A DNA stretch of 40,630 nt from JBEIDK01 sp040383485 (GTDB lineage: Bacteria; Bacteroidota; Bacteroidia; UBA4408): NCBI GenBank assembly GCA_040383485.1, contig JBEIDK010000017.1:1-40630 (forward strand), given 5' to 3'. The notes beneath the pieces were generated by a model that made no database searches, was not told the DNA's origin, and was given only the letters and a program-made list of their open reading frames with translations. Position numbers and translations under genes: made by a program. Below, in pieces: positions 1 through 9,400 of this stretch (positions are counted from its first letter, which is position 1; the number at the start of each line of letters is the position of its first letter).

Positions 1-8
1 AACTCAAA

Positions 9-149
9 GAGACTGCTTCGTTCCTCGCAGTGACGAACAACAATTTACGATATTGCGAGCGTAGCAAAGCAAACTCAAAAGGGCGGAGTAATCTCAGAAT
101 GTATGCGCAAATCATATGAGACTGCTTCGTTCCTCGCAGTGACGAACAA
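9..149. repeat. Cluster of dispersed intergenic repeat copies
   Basis: A 32-bp sequence starting GAGACTGCTTCGTTCCTCGC occurs twice, identically, at 9-40 and 118-149. Between them, about 52-77 holds a diverged copy in the opposite orientation (TTGCGAG followed by AAGCA), and 81-95 holds a fragment ending in AATCTC. The sequence resembles the widespread bacterial interspersed repeat whose other strand reads CGTCATTGCGAGGA with AAGCAATCTC. No gene is seen before 183. Confidence 0.75.
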
Positions 150-182
150 AAAATAAATTATAAATAATTAAATAAATTAAAA

Positions 183-686
183 ATGAAAAAGATTACAAAA
201 AACATCGTACTTATTATTGCATTCTTCAACAGTATTGTAGCATTTGCACAAACTAAAAATGCAAAACTCGACCTTAGTGTTAAGGTATATGAAAATAGCA
301 AGCCACTTGCAAACGTATTAATTGTTCAATCTGTTTTGAATAACAAAGATACCTTGGTAATAGAAGTACCATCCGACAAAGCAACCAATTTACAACTTGA
401 TGCAAACAAGGTTTATACTTTTAAATTTGAATGTAAAGGTTATGTAAGTAAATCCATTGAAGTATCTACCATGGGAATGAATACTGAAGCTGCAAAAAAT
501 TATTTTTATCCGATAGCTATTAATTTGTTTAAAGAGCTTAAGGGCATTGATGTTTCGGTACTTAAAAAACCTATTGGTAGAGTAATGTTTAGTAATGAAA
601 AGAAAGAGTTTGTTGATGATACTCAATACGCTAAAAGCATTGCACAGCAATTAGAGAAATTACAAAAAGAATTGGAGAAAAAGTAA
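183..686 (+). CDS. Exported protein of unknown function with a PEGA/Cna-B-like beta domain
   Basis: 167 residues. The N-terminus (about 1-22, hydrophobic core ending FAQ) is a signal peptide, so the mature protein is periplasmic or on the surface. Residues about 28-95 alternate in a pattern typical of small carboxypeptidase-regulatory or PEGA-like beta-sandwich domains: a 'plus named component' strand, a threonine/leucine strand and a final FECKGYVSKSIEV strand. The C-terminus (about 150-167) is rich in lysine, glutamate and leucine and probably helical. There is no T9SS sorting domain. It starts at the first ATG after an AT-rich leader without a Shine-Dalgarno sequence, which is normal for this phylum. 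It is followed by other exported proteins on the same strand, but the 189-bp gap argues for separate transcription. The function is unknown and the domain assignment is by appearance only. Confidence 0.7.
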   Translation: MKKITKNIVLIIAFFNSIVAFAQTKNAKLDLSVKVYENSKPLANVLIVQSVLNNKDTLVIEVPSDKATNLQLDANKVYTFKFECKGYVSKSIEVSTMGMNTEAAKNYFYPIAINLFKELKGIDVSVLKKPIGRVMFSNEKKEFVDDTQYAKSIAQQLEKLQKELEKK

Positions 687-875
687 AATTTGCTTTTTGT
701 AAAGGCGGCAATTTGAAAAGCTTCGTGCCAAATAAAAATCATTGTAATTGCAATACATAATGCCAACAATTATCTATTAGACATATGAAACAAATATTAA
801 ACTACATTAAAAAATAAATTAAACAACATAAACCAGCTTCATCTTCTCATTCAAACAATTAAAAAATAAAACAAC

Positions 876-1967
876 ATGAAAAAAATTACCCTAACCCTCA
901 GCATTATTGCTGCAACAATTTTTACAAACAGTGCCAATGCAGAAATTTGGCGTGTAAACAACAACGCCACAGGCACCTATGGCGAAAATTTAGGTGGTAA
1001 TGTAAGCAAACCAGTTTTTGCAAGTATGGCTGCGGTAATGAGTAGTTCATTAATTCCTGCGAGTAGTGGAGATACTATATATATGGAAGGATCAACTGTT
1101 AGTTATGGAGATATAAGCATCAGTAAGCAATTAACTGTAATTGGAGCAGGTTATTTTCTTGACCAAAATGATTCAACTTCTTGGAATAATTTAAGGCCAT
1201 TAATTAATAACATTTCCATAAGCAGCAGTTTTATTAAGCTAATTGGACTAGGATTTAATAGTATTGTTGTTCCAACACATAATCTAGTTTTTAATAATTT
1301 TTCTATTTTCAGGTGTAACTTTAATCTAATTTTATACAGCATTGGTGGTGGTGGAGTTGCAACTTTTAATAATTTAGAAATTCTTTCTTCATGGATATAT
1401 GGTTCTGACTTATTTTCTCTTGGATCAGGAGAAGCAATTTCTTTAAATAACAATGCAAGAATTCAAAATAATATCATTTTAGGAAGACTAAATAACTATA
1501 GTTACAACATCGTGAACAACAATGTTTTCAATTCCACCCAATCTTTAACTTTCACCTGCAACGAGTTTAAAAACAACATCATCCGCCAAGCTGCACAAAC
1601 CGCTGCTATTAGCTGTGCATTAAGTGCTTTTACAAATAACATTGCACCAACAGCAGCTCAATTTCCTGCTGGATATATTACTAGCAATTTAGTCATCACA
1701 GAAAGTCAACAAATTAATACCGTATTTGTAAATACTGCCACAAATACTGATGATAGCGATTATCAATTAAGACCTGCCTACAGAGTTGGAACAGCAACAC
1801 CAAGCAATTTAGGTGCCGATGGCACAGAGCGTGGGGTTTATGGTGGTGCATATCCTTATACTAAATCAGGTATTGGTCCGATTCCGGTTATTTACAAAGT
1901 AAATACAAATGGGGTTGCCAACCAAAGCGGTTTAAATATCACAATTTCTACAAAAGCAGTTAAGTAA
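876..1967 (+). CDS. Secreted protein with a right-handed beta-helix-like fold, unknown function
   Basis: 363 residues, with a clear signal peptide (about 1-22, ending ANA). After a WRVNNN start the body is rich in Asn, Ser and Ile in short strands (such as NNISISSSFIKLIGLGFNS). This is what parallel beta-helix surface proteins look like. The segment 'ASMAAVMSSSLIPASSGDTIYMEGSTV' is read here as the opening found in many Bacteroidota pectate-lyase-like surface proteins that describe a list of positions. The C-terminus has no canonical T9SS domain. The next gene starts 18 bp downstream, so the two are probably cotranscribed and may act together at the surface. No catalytic residues could be identified; adhesin or structural protein is as likely as an enzyme. 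Confidence 0.7.
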   Translation: MKKITLTLSIIAATIFTNSANAEIWRVNNNATGTYGENLGGNVSKPVFASMAAVMSSSLIPASSGDTIYMEGSTVSYGDISISKQLTVIGAGYFLDQNDSTSWNNLRPLINNISISSSFIKLIGLGFNSIVVPTHNLVFNNFSIFRCNFNLILYSIGGGGVATFNNLEILSSWIYGSDLFSLGSGEAISLNNNARIQNNIILGRLNNYSYNIVNNNVFNSTQSLTFTCNEFKNNIIRQAAQTAAISCALSAFTNNIAPTAAQFPAGYITSNLVITESQQINTVFVNTATNTDDSDYQLRPAYRVGTATPSNLGADGTERGVYGGAYPYTKSGIGPIPVIYKVNTNGVANQSGLNITISTKAVK

Positions 1968-1985
1968 TTAACCCAACATACAAAT

Positions 1986-4900
1986 ATGAAAAGGTTAATT
2001 TATTTAATCCTATTTACACTTGCTATTGCACATGTAAATGCCCAAAAGATTACTCGCTTAGAGTACTTTTTTGATGAAGACCCAGGTTTTGGTTTTGCCA
2101 CGCCTATAGATATTGCACCTGATGCCGCGATGGTAAACAATTTTAATTTTACAGCAAGCACTGTTGGTTTAACTATTGGTTATCATAATTTTTACTTCAG
2201 AACATTGAATGATAGTGGCCAATGGAGCCATACCTATCAAAGACAAATTGAAGTTTTTCCCTCTTATCAACCTATAAAAATATCACGTGGTGAATATTAT
2301 ATTGATGAAGATTTCGGCTTTGGTTTTGGTACTTCTTTCCCTATTATTGGTGGTGCTGGTCAAAATGTAACTACCAATTTAAATATTCCTACTAATAGTC
2401 TTCCGAATGGTAACCACTTGCTAATTTTTAGAATGCTAGATTCCTTAGGACGCTGGAGCCAAACCTATACCAGAACTTTTGAAAAAGTAGAAGACCAAAA
2501 CCCTCAAATTATTGCTTACGAATATGCTGTAAATGTTGATCCTGGATTTGGCTTAGCTACACGGGTAAATGTTAGTACACCTTTTGTTGATGATGAAATT
2601 ACTTTTAACATTCCAGTAACTGGTTTGCCCGAAGGTGCTGCAAAAGCATACATCAGAACATTAAATTCAAATGGGAAATGGTCTCAAACCATGATTAAAG
2701 ATTTTTCGGTATGTAATTCACTTCCAAATGTTGTAATTACTTACACCGGAAATACTGCAATATGTGGTACAGGAAGTGTAACCTTGAATGCACCCATTGG
2801 CACTGGCTATACTTATGTATGGAAAAAGGATGCTGTAAGTATAAGTAGTGCAACAAATGCTATTTATAATGCTTCTCAAACAGGTGCATATACAGTAGTT
2901 GTTACAACGCCTTCAGGCTGCTCTGCAGAGTCTCAAGCAGTAAATATTACCCAAAGTAGTAACCCAACTGCAAGCATTACTTCATCTTTAACAACCATGT
3001 GCAGCAATGATAGTACGCCAATTAGCGCAAACGCTGGCACAGGCTTAACGTACCAATGGAGAAAAAATTCCGTAAATGTTGGAATAGGTAGTTCAACTTA
3101 TTATGCAACTACCGCAGGAGCCTATACAGTTGTTGTAACAAACGCTGCTGGTTGCAGTGCATTATCAAATACTATAAATATTACAACTAACCCAGCACCT
3201 AATGCATTTATTCAAGGCAACGACACGGTGCAGTTTTGTGTTGGCGCCAATACCACCTTGCAAGCGCAAACAGGAACTGGCTATACTTATGTTTGGAAAA
3301 ACGGTGGCATCCCAATTAGTGGTGCTACAGGTTCATCATACACTACAAACAGCTCAGGAAATTATACTGTAACTGTTACAGCAGGTACATGCAATGCTAC
3401 TTCTGCAATTACCTATGTAATAGTAAACCAACTGCCTGCGGCTACTGCAACTACTAATGGCGGCTCTACTGTTTTTTGCCAAGGTAGCAGTGTAACACTA
3501 ACTGCCAACAGCGGTTCTGGATTATTGTATCAATGGAAAAATGGAAATACAATAATACCAACAGCAACTTTTCAAACCTATGTCGCTACAACTTCGGGTA
3601 GCTACTCAGTAACTACAAGTAATGCTTTAGGTTGTAGTGCTACATCGGGTGCAATAGTTGTTACAGTAAACCCAACCATTACGCCCACTGTAAGTATAGT
3701 AAATGCAACGGGAGCTATATGTGCGGGTGCACCTGTAAACTTTACTGCTACTCCTACTTTTGGTGGCACCTATCCAATTTATCAATGGCGTATAAATGGT
3801 GCCAATGTTGAAATTACAAACAACCCCAATTACATTGTTAGTAGCTTGCGCGATAATGATGTTGTTTCGGCATTGATGTATAGCAATGAAGATTGTATCA
3901 ATGCACCTTTTGCAACTTCTAATACCATTACAGCACAAATAAACTTTGGTAATTATGGCTTGACTTTTTCGGCTGATAATACAACACCAACATCTCCATT
4001 TTTGGTAAACTTTACAAACAGTTCAACAACTAATACCAACCTACGTTACAGGTGGTTTTTTGGCGATGGTACTAACAAAATAGGATTAAATACAAATCAT
4101 TATTACCCTGCAAATGGTGTATTTAGCGTAGCTTTAGTTGCGCAAGATACAACAGTTTTAAACGGTTGTTCAGATACCTTACGCATTAATAACTATATCA
4201 CTTGCAGTGGTGGTACAGGTTCTTACAATTGTACGCAAACAGTTAGTATTACACCTAATACAACAGTTACAGGTTGCATAGGAGGTTCAGTGTTAGCAAT
4301 TGGCTCTACCAATGCTATAAGCCCAACTTACCAATGGAATTTGAATGGAGCACCACTTGGAGGCGAAACAAACGATACTATTAAGGCACGCCTTTCAGGC
4401 GTATATTCTTTAACTGTTTATGAAAATGGTGGTTGTCCAGTAACATCTAATTCTGTATCAATAACATTTAATAGTGTGGCACCTGCTCCTCCTACAGTTT
4501 CACAAACGGGTACATTACAAGTATGTGGTTCAAATGGTGTAACGCTCACGGCAAGTGCAGGATTTAGTTCTTATCGTTGGAATACTGGTGCAACAACCCA
4601 AACCATTACTGTAAACAATTCAGGAATATTTAACGTGACTGGTCAAAATGCCGCAGGTTGTAATGCTACCTCTAATCCAACCATCATCAACAACTCTATG
4701 GTAATACCTCCAGAAGTGTGTATGGTAACAGTTGATACTGCATTGAACAATAGTTTGGTTGTGTGGGATAAGACCAGTTATACGGCAGCAGAAGTAGATT
4801 CGTTTATAGTTTTTAAAGAATCCAACATTGACTACGTTTATAAAAGAGTAGGTGCACAACCTTATTCTCAATTAAGTGAATTTGTTTACGCTAATAGTAA

Positions 4901-5582
4901 TGCTGATGAAGAATCAGATAAATACAAAATTGCCATCAAAGATTCATGCGGTAACTTAACACTACCAAGTAGCGATTACAAAACAATGCACTTGCAAGTT
5001 ACACCTGGTGTAGGTTTACACCGTAACTTAAGTTGGACTCATGCGCGTGGAATAACCTATCCATACTACTATCGCATCAACAGAAAGTTTCAAAACGTTT
5101 GGACAACAATCGATTCAGTTAGAAGTACAACAAATACCTATACCGATGTAACCCTTACTGATATTAATGTTGATTACATAATTGAAATTGTTGCTCTACC
5201 ATGTATTTCAACGAAAAGCATGCAAGCAAGGGTAAGGTGTACCTCAAACGGAAATACCAACCGCACACTATTACCAAGCCCATTAACTGTTGGAATGTAT
5301 GATTTTTCTCAATCAGTTGAATTTAATTTATATCCTAACCCAGCAAAGGATGTTGTAACGATTTCATTCTGCTCCAATTGCGCAGAAAGTTCTAGGTTCA
5401 TCTCGGCTCAGCCGAGACTAAGTTCTAAAATTAAAATAACTGATATATTGGGTAAAGAACAACCTATCAACTGTCTACCCTCTACAAACGACAATCTACT
5501 AACTATCAACACCGAACATTTAAGCAAAGGAGTTTACTTTGTAAGAGTGGGTAATACCGTTAAGAAATTGGTGGTGGAGTAA
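1986..5582 (+). CDS. Large T9SS-sorted multidomain surface protein (Ig-like and PKD domains)
   Basis: 1198 residues. The signal peptide covers about 1-19 (ends NAQ). Next come three related modules (about 20-240), each opening with an EYxxDxDxGFGxxT motif and closing with a (G/R)WSQT-type motif. From about 243 to 560 and again from 760 to 905 there are Ig-like repeats of the 'Cys, VTLNA, YxWKK/YQWR, GAYTVVVT, GC' type. A PKD domain lies at about 655-735 (RYRWFFGDG). A fibronectin-like region follows, and the last about 75 residues form a type A T9SS sorting domain (FNLYPNPAKD, then KGVYFVRVGN and a final KKLVVE). The protein is thus exported by Sec, moved across the outer membrane by T9SS and attached outside. 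An adhesin-like role is inferred. The sorting domain carries an in-frame palindromic insertion (see the 5387-5427 entry). A strong terminator follows. Confidence 0.88.
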   Translation: MKRLIYLILFTLAIAHVNAQKITRLEYFFDEDPGFGFATPIDIAPDAAMVNNFNFTASTVGLTIGYHNFYFRTLNDSGQWSHTYQRQIEVFPSYQPIKISRGEYYIDEDFGFGFGTSFPIIGGAGQNVTTNLNIPTNSLPNGNHLLIFRMLDSLGRWSQTYTRTFEKVEDQNPQIIAYEYAVNVDPGFGLATRVNVSTPFVDDEITFNIPVTGLPEGAAKAYIRTLNSNGKWSQTMIKDFSVCNSLPNVVITYTGNTAICGTGSVTLNAPIGTGYTYVWKKDAVSISSATNAIYNASQTGAYTVVVTTPSGCSAESQAVNITQSSNPTASITSSLTTMCSNDSTPISANAGTGLTYQWRKNSVNVGIGSSTYYATTAGAYTVVVTNAAGCSALSNTINITTNPAPNAFIQGNDTVQFCVGANTTLQAQTGTGYTYVWKNGGIPISGATGSSYTTNSSGNYTVTVTAGTCNATSAITYVIVNQLPAATATTNGGSTVFCQGSSVTLTANSGSGLLYQWKNGNTIIPTATFQTYVATTSGSYSVTTSNALGCSATSGAIVVTVNPTITPTVSIVNATGAICAGAPVNFTATPTFGGTYPIYQWRINGANVEITNNPNYIVSSLRDNDVVSALMYSNEDCINAPFATSNTITAQINFGNYGLTFSADNTTPTSPFLVNFTNSSTTNTNLRYRWFFGDGTNKIGLNTNHYYPANGVFSVALVAQDTTVLNGCSDTLRINNYITCSGGTGSYNCTQTVSITPNTTVTGCIGGSVLAIGSTNAISPTYQWNLNGAPLGGETNDTIKARLSGVYSLTVYENGGCPVTSNSVSITFNSVAPAPPTVSQTGTLQVCGSNGVTLTASAGFSSYRWNTGATTQTITVNNSGIFNVTGQNAAGCNATSNPTIINNSMVIPPEVCMVTVDTALNNSLVVWDKTSYTAAEVDSFIVFKESNIDYVYKRVGAQPYSQLSEFVYANSNADEESDKYKIAIKDSCGNLTLPSSDYKTMHLQVTPGVGLHRNLSWTHARGITYPYYYRINRKFQNVWTTIDSVRSTTNTYTDVTLTDINVDYIIEIVALPCISTKSMQARVRCTSNGNTNRTLLPSPLTVGMYDFSQSVEFNLYPNPAKDVVTISFCSNCAESSRFISAQPRLSSKIKITDILGKEQPINCLPSTNDNLLTINTEHLSKGVYFVRVGNTVKKLVVE
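5387..5427. repeat. Palindromic repeat inserted in-frame in the T9SS domain coding region
   Basis: A perfect 17-bp palindrome, TCTCGGCTCAGCCGAGA (5401-5417), sits between two direct copies of AAGTTCTA (5387-5394 and 5420-5427). It encodes about 14 residues (SSRFISAQPRLSS) between the strand TISFCS and the strand KIKITDILGK. In ordinary T9SS domains these two strands are only a few residues apart, so this looks like a small palindromic element tolerated in a loop. Confidence 0.6.
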
Positions 5583-5604
5583 TTTGAATGTAATAGATTA
5601 GAAG

Positions 5605-5648
5605 CAACCCATGTTATTGTGATTACAAAAGCATGGGTTGTTTTTTTT
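5605..5648 (+). terminator. Intrinsic terminator of the adhesin gene
   Basis: The 9-bp stem CAACCCATG (5605-5613) pairs with CATGGGTTG (5632-5640) around an 18-nt loop and is followed by eight T residues (5641-5648). It lies 22 bp after the stop codon. Confidence 0.85.
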
Positions 5649-5675
5649 GATTACTAAACAACTAAACTATATTTG
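5646..5675 (+). promoter_or_regulatory. Bacteroidota-type promoter for the PIN toxin/antitoxin pair
   Basis: TTTG at 5646-5649, an 18-bp spacer and TATATTTG at 5668-5675 match the Bacteroidota -33/-7 consensus (TTTG and TAnnTTTG). Transcription would start near 5681, about 35 bp before the antitoxin ATG. The upstream box overlaps the T-run of the preceding terminator. Confidence 0.6.
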
Positions 5676-5715
5676 TAATAAAAACATTTTAAATCTAAAT
5701 CTTATTCAATAAACA

Positions 5716-5949
5716 ATGGAAATAACAATTAAAACCAAAGGGAAGCAGCAGGAAAAATATTTGTTGGCAATATTAAATTCATTGGGTATTGCATATTCAG
5801 AAGTGAAAAAGAAAAATGGTAATGCCAACGAAAAAAATGATGGTAAGAAAAAACCTTTAGACGTTTTGCTTTCAATACAAAAACAGCTAAATGGCATAAA
5901 GCCCGCTATTGACTATAAACAAGAAAGAATAATGAGTAAGCATAAATAG
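5716..5949 (+). CDS. Small charged protein, probable antitoxin of the PIN toxin
   Basis: 77 residues, highly charged. Residues 1-32 (MEITIKTKGK and a helix ending LGIAYSEV) suggest a short strand followed by a helix. A Lys/Asn/Glu-rich segment follows (33-46), then a predicted amphipathic helix (47-62). It ends 3 bp before the PIN-domain gene, the usual order and tight spacing of type II antitoxin-toxin pairs. No ribbon-helix-helix, AbrB or HTH motif is obvious, so the antitoxin role is inferred from position and size. If correct it binds and neutralises the PIN toxin and may repress the shared promoter at 5646-5675. Confidence 0.65.
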   Translation: MEITIKTKGKQQEKYLLAILNSLGIAYSEVKKKNGNANEKNDGKKKPLDVLLSIQKQLNGIKPAIDYKQERIMSKHK

Positions 5950-5952
5950 ATA

Positions 5953-6363
5953 ATGAACTTACAAATTGACACTAACATTATTTTAGATGTACTACTTATT
6001 AGTCAACCTTTTTATGAATATTCTTCTGGTATAATAGCGCTTGCACAGAAAAATAATTACAATATTTACATAGTAGCTTCAGGAGTTACTGACATATATT
6101 ATGTGATAAGAAAACAAATAGCTAAGGGAAAAGCATTAGTTGAAGTAAAAAATATTCTTCAATCATTTCAAATTTCAGATGTAAATAAAAAAATATTGAT
6201 TCAAGCTACAAACAATAATTTTGACGACTTTGAAGATGCTGTTCAACATGAAACTGCAATACATTCAAATATTGATTTTATTATTACACGCAACAATAAA
6301 GATTACAAACATTCCAAAATAAAAGTGCTAACACCAAAAGAATTCATTAAACAGTTCTCATAA
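5953..6363 (+). CDS. PIN-domain ribonuclease, VapC-like toxin
   Basis: 136 residues, a normal length for a single PIN domain. The acidic residues expected at the metal site are visible: D6 in the opening strand (QIDTNIILD), D47 in VTDIYYVIRK, D95 in DDFEDAVQ and D108 in DFIITRN. The C-terminal TPKEFI motif is also typical of the PIN_3-type subfamily. Such proteins cut RNA, commonly tRNA or rRNA, in a Mg-dependent way. It lies 3 bp after the small antitoxin candidate and is probably cotranslated with it. No terminator is evident after it. It is AT-rich like its neighbours and shows no mobile-element flanks. Confidence 0.85.
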   Translation: MNLQIDTNIILDVLLISQPFYEYSSGIIALAQKNNYNIYIVASGVTDIYYVIRKQIAKGKALVEVKNILQSFQISDVNKKILIQATNNNFDDFEDAVQHETAIHSNIDFIITRNNKDYKHSKIKVLTPKEFIKQFS

Positions 6364-6441
6364 ATAAATTTTAATATTTAACTCAACATTCATTCACAAC
6401 AATTAACTACGAATACTTTTATTTCAGCCTCTTATTTAAAC

Positions 6442-9400
6442 TTGAAATTTAGCAAACATATAATATACCTTTTCATAGTAGCATTTACTATTTTTAATCT
6501 TACGTCTTATAGTCAAGGATTAAAAAGGTTAGGATTGAACTTTATCCATAATTATTCTCCCAAAAACTATAATAATTTTCACAATCAAAATTGGAGTATA
6601 ATACAAGATGATAGAGGAGTAATGTATTTTGGTAATCAAACTACATTGCTTCATTTCAATGGTAATGATTGGCAAGCAATTGAAATACCAAAGCTTACAG
6701 TAAGGTCATTAGCAAAAGATAATAAAGGAACAATATATGTTGGTTCAATTGGCGACTTTGGATATTTAGAACCTAATTTAAGAGGCGAATTTGTTTATAA
6801 ATCATTACTTGATAAATTACCAGAAAGTTTAAGAGGTTTTACAGATGTTTGGGCAACTTTTGTGATTGAGAAAACAGTTTACTACTGCTCAGCAATTGGT
6901 ATTTACAAATTTGAAAACAACAAACTAATTCACTTTTACCAACCAAGTGCTGACAATACTTTTCATAAATTTTTTGTTACTAATAAAAAGTTTTATGTGC
7001 GTGAAAATGGAGTTGGTATTTTAACAGAAGAAAATAATAATCTTGCTTTTGTTAAGGGCAGTGCGATATTTAAAGACCAAAAAATTGATGCCTTCATTCA
7101 TACTCCAAATGGAATCTTTATTGCTACTCGCAATGGTAGTCTTTTTAATTATTCACAAAATAAATTTACAGAGATTATAGGAAGTGCTCAAAAGGAACTA
7201 TTAGATGCAGATATTTATTCGAGTTTATTATTGCATAATGGTTTAATTGCTTTAGGGTCACTAAAAAAAGGTATTTTTATTATAGATACAAACGGAAATT
7301 TAGTTAGTACGATTAACGATGAGAGCGGCCTCAAAGTAAACAAGGTGCATTATTTGTATGAGGATAAAAATAATAATTTGTGGGCTGCACTCGAAAAGGG
7401 CATAGCCATGATTGAATACTTTTCTCCATTTACAAAATTTGATGAAACTTCGGGTCTTGAAGGAAATGTGAATGCTGCTATAAAATTTAAAAATAGACTT
7501 TACGTTGGCACCACTCAAGGTTTGTTTTTTATTGAGCTGGATTCGAAAAATAAAGAACCCTTTACGCAAATAATGGTCAGTGATGCGTGCTATTATTTTT
7601 TGATAGTCAAATCAAAAGATAACAAACAAAAACTTATCATATCAATGAAATCTGGCTTATATGAACTTTATGGGCAAGAACCTATTTTAATTGATAGTCG
7701 GGAATTCACTATTTTGTACCAACTCAATGAACAGCAAAATTGTTTTTATGCTGGTGGAATTGATTTACTCTCAAAATTTGAATTGAAAAAGAATGGATTT
7801 GAAAACACACTTCAATTTGACAATATTGAAGGTAAGGTAGTTTCAATGATATCCAAGGATAATAAATTATTTGTAGGCTCCGAAGGGAGTGGTGTATATA
7901 CTACAAATACTGAATCGACTGAAGTTGCTCTTCATAAAATAAATACTTCTGGCATTAGTTTAGAATCCAAATTTTTGTTGTTTAATCTGAATAAGGAAAT
8001 CTATTTCGCAACTAGTAGCAATGGATTTTACAAGTATGATAGAATAAATAATAAGGACACATGTATTGCTTCTCGATTAATTAACCAAATACAATTTTCA
8101 AATAAAACAGATATTTATCAACTTAAAACAGACAATAAAAAGCAGATATGGATGTTTTATGTGGATGAATTTAGTAAGAAAAAACTTGTTATTTCTTATC
8201 TCAGCTCAAATGGCAAATATGTTTTAAAGAATGAAAATTTTAGTAAAATTGATAACCAACAAGTTGATAATTTTTATTTTGAAAATGATTCATTAACTTG
8301 GATTTCTGCCAATGATGGTTTATATATGTATAATTCGTCAGTAAAATATCATAATACAAATTTTAAATCATTTGTAAGTAAAGTAAAATTAATCGGAGAT
8401 TCAACAATATTTTTGGGAGTACACCACACTAAATTAATTAATAGTTTAGTTGCAAATGAGACTCAAACAATAGAATACAAAATACCGTATAGTAAAAATG
8501 CAATTACCTTTGAATTTGCTGCAACCTATTTTACCGACAGAGGTGAGTTGTACTACAAATCTTTCTTAGAAAATTTTGATTCAGATACAACGCAGTGGAC
8601 AAATTCTAACATGAGAGAATTTACAAATTTAAATGAAGGGGATTATACATTATACTTGGTTGCAAAAAATGCAAATGGAACCATTAGTAACTATGCAAGT
8701 TTTAAATTTACTATTGAAACGCCTTGGTATAGGACACTTATAGCGTATATATGTTACATACTTTTTAGTATTTTGTTTATCAGAGAAATAGTAAAGTATA
8801 ATACTAAACGATTAAAGGCACAAAACGATTTACTGGAAAAAACTGTTGTAGAACGCACCTATGAAATTGCAGAACAAAAAACTGAAATTGAAAAAAGTAA
8901 CGTAGAATTAGGACAAAAAAACAAAGACATTGAGCACCAAAAAAAGGAAATAACTCAGAGTATTGAGTATGCACAACACATTCAAGAGTCTATATTGCCC
9001 GATAAAGAAATTATTTATGAGGCACTACCACAAAGTTTTGTTTTATACAAACCAAAAGACATAGTAAGTGGCGACTTTTATGCGTTCACACAAAAAGACA
9101 ATCAAATATTTATAGCCGCTGCCGACTGCACAGGACATGGTGTTCCTGGGGCTTTGATGAGTATGTTAGGTAGCAATATTTTTTATCAAATAATCAATGA
9201 GAAAAAGGTGATTGTACCAAGCGATATTTTGTATCATTTAAATTTAGGCGTTACTGAATCGTTGAAACAAAATAAAAACGCCGGCAATGATGGAATGGAC
9301 ATTGCACTTTGTACTTTAACTCCATCCCCTTTAGGGAGCGATGTGTTGGGACTTTCCTATTCGGGTGCTTACCGTCCATTATATTTAATTAGAAATGGAG

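Noticed and set aside
687..875. Gap searched for a small gene, RNA or terminator
   Set aside because: AT-rich, no stable stem and no ORF with a start context.
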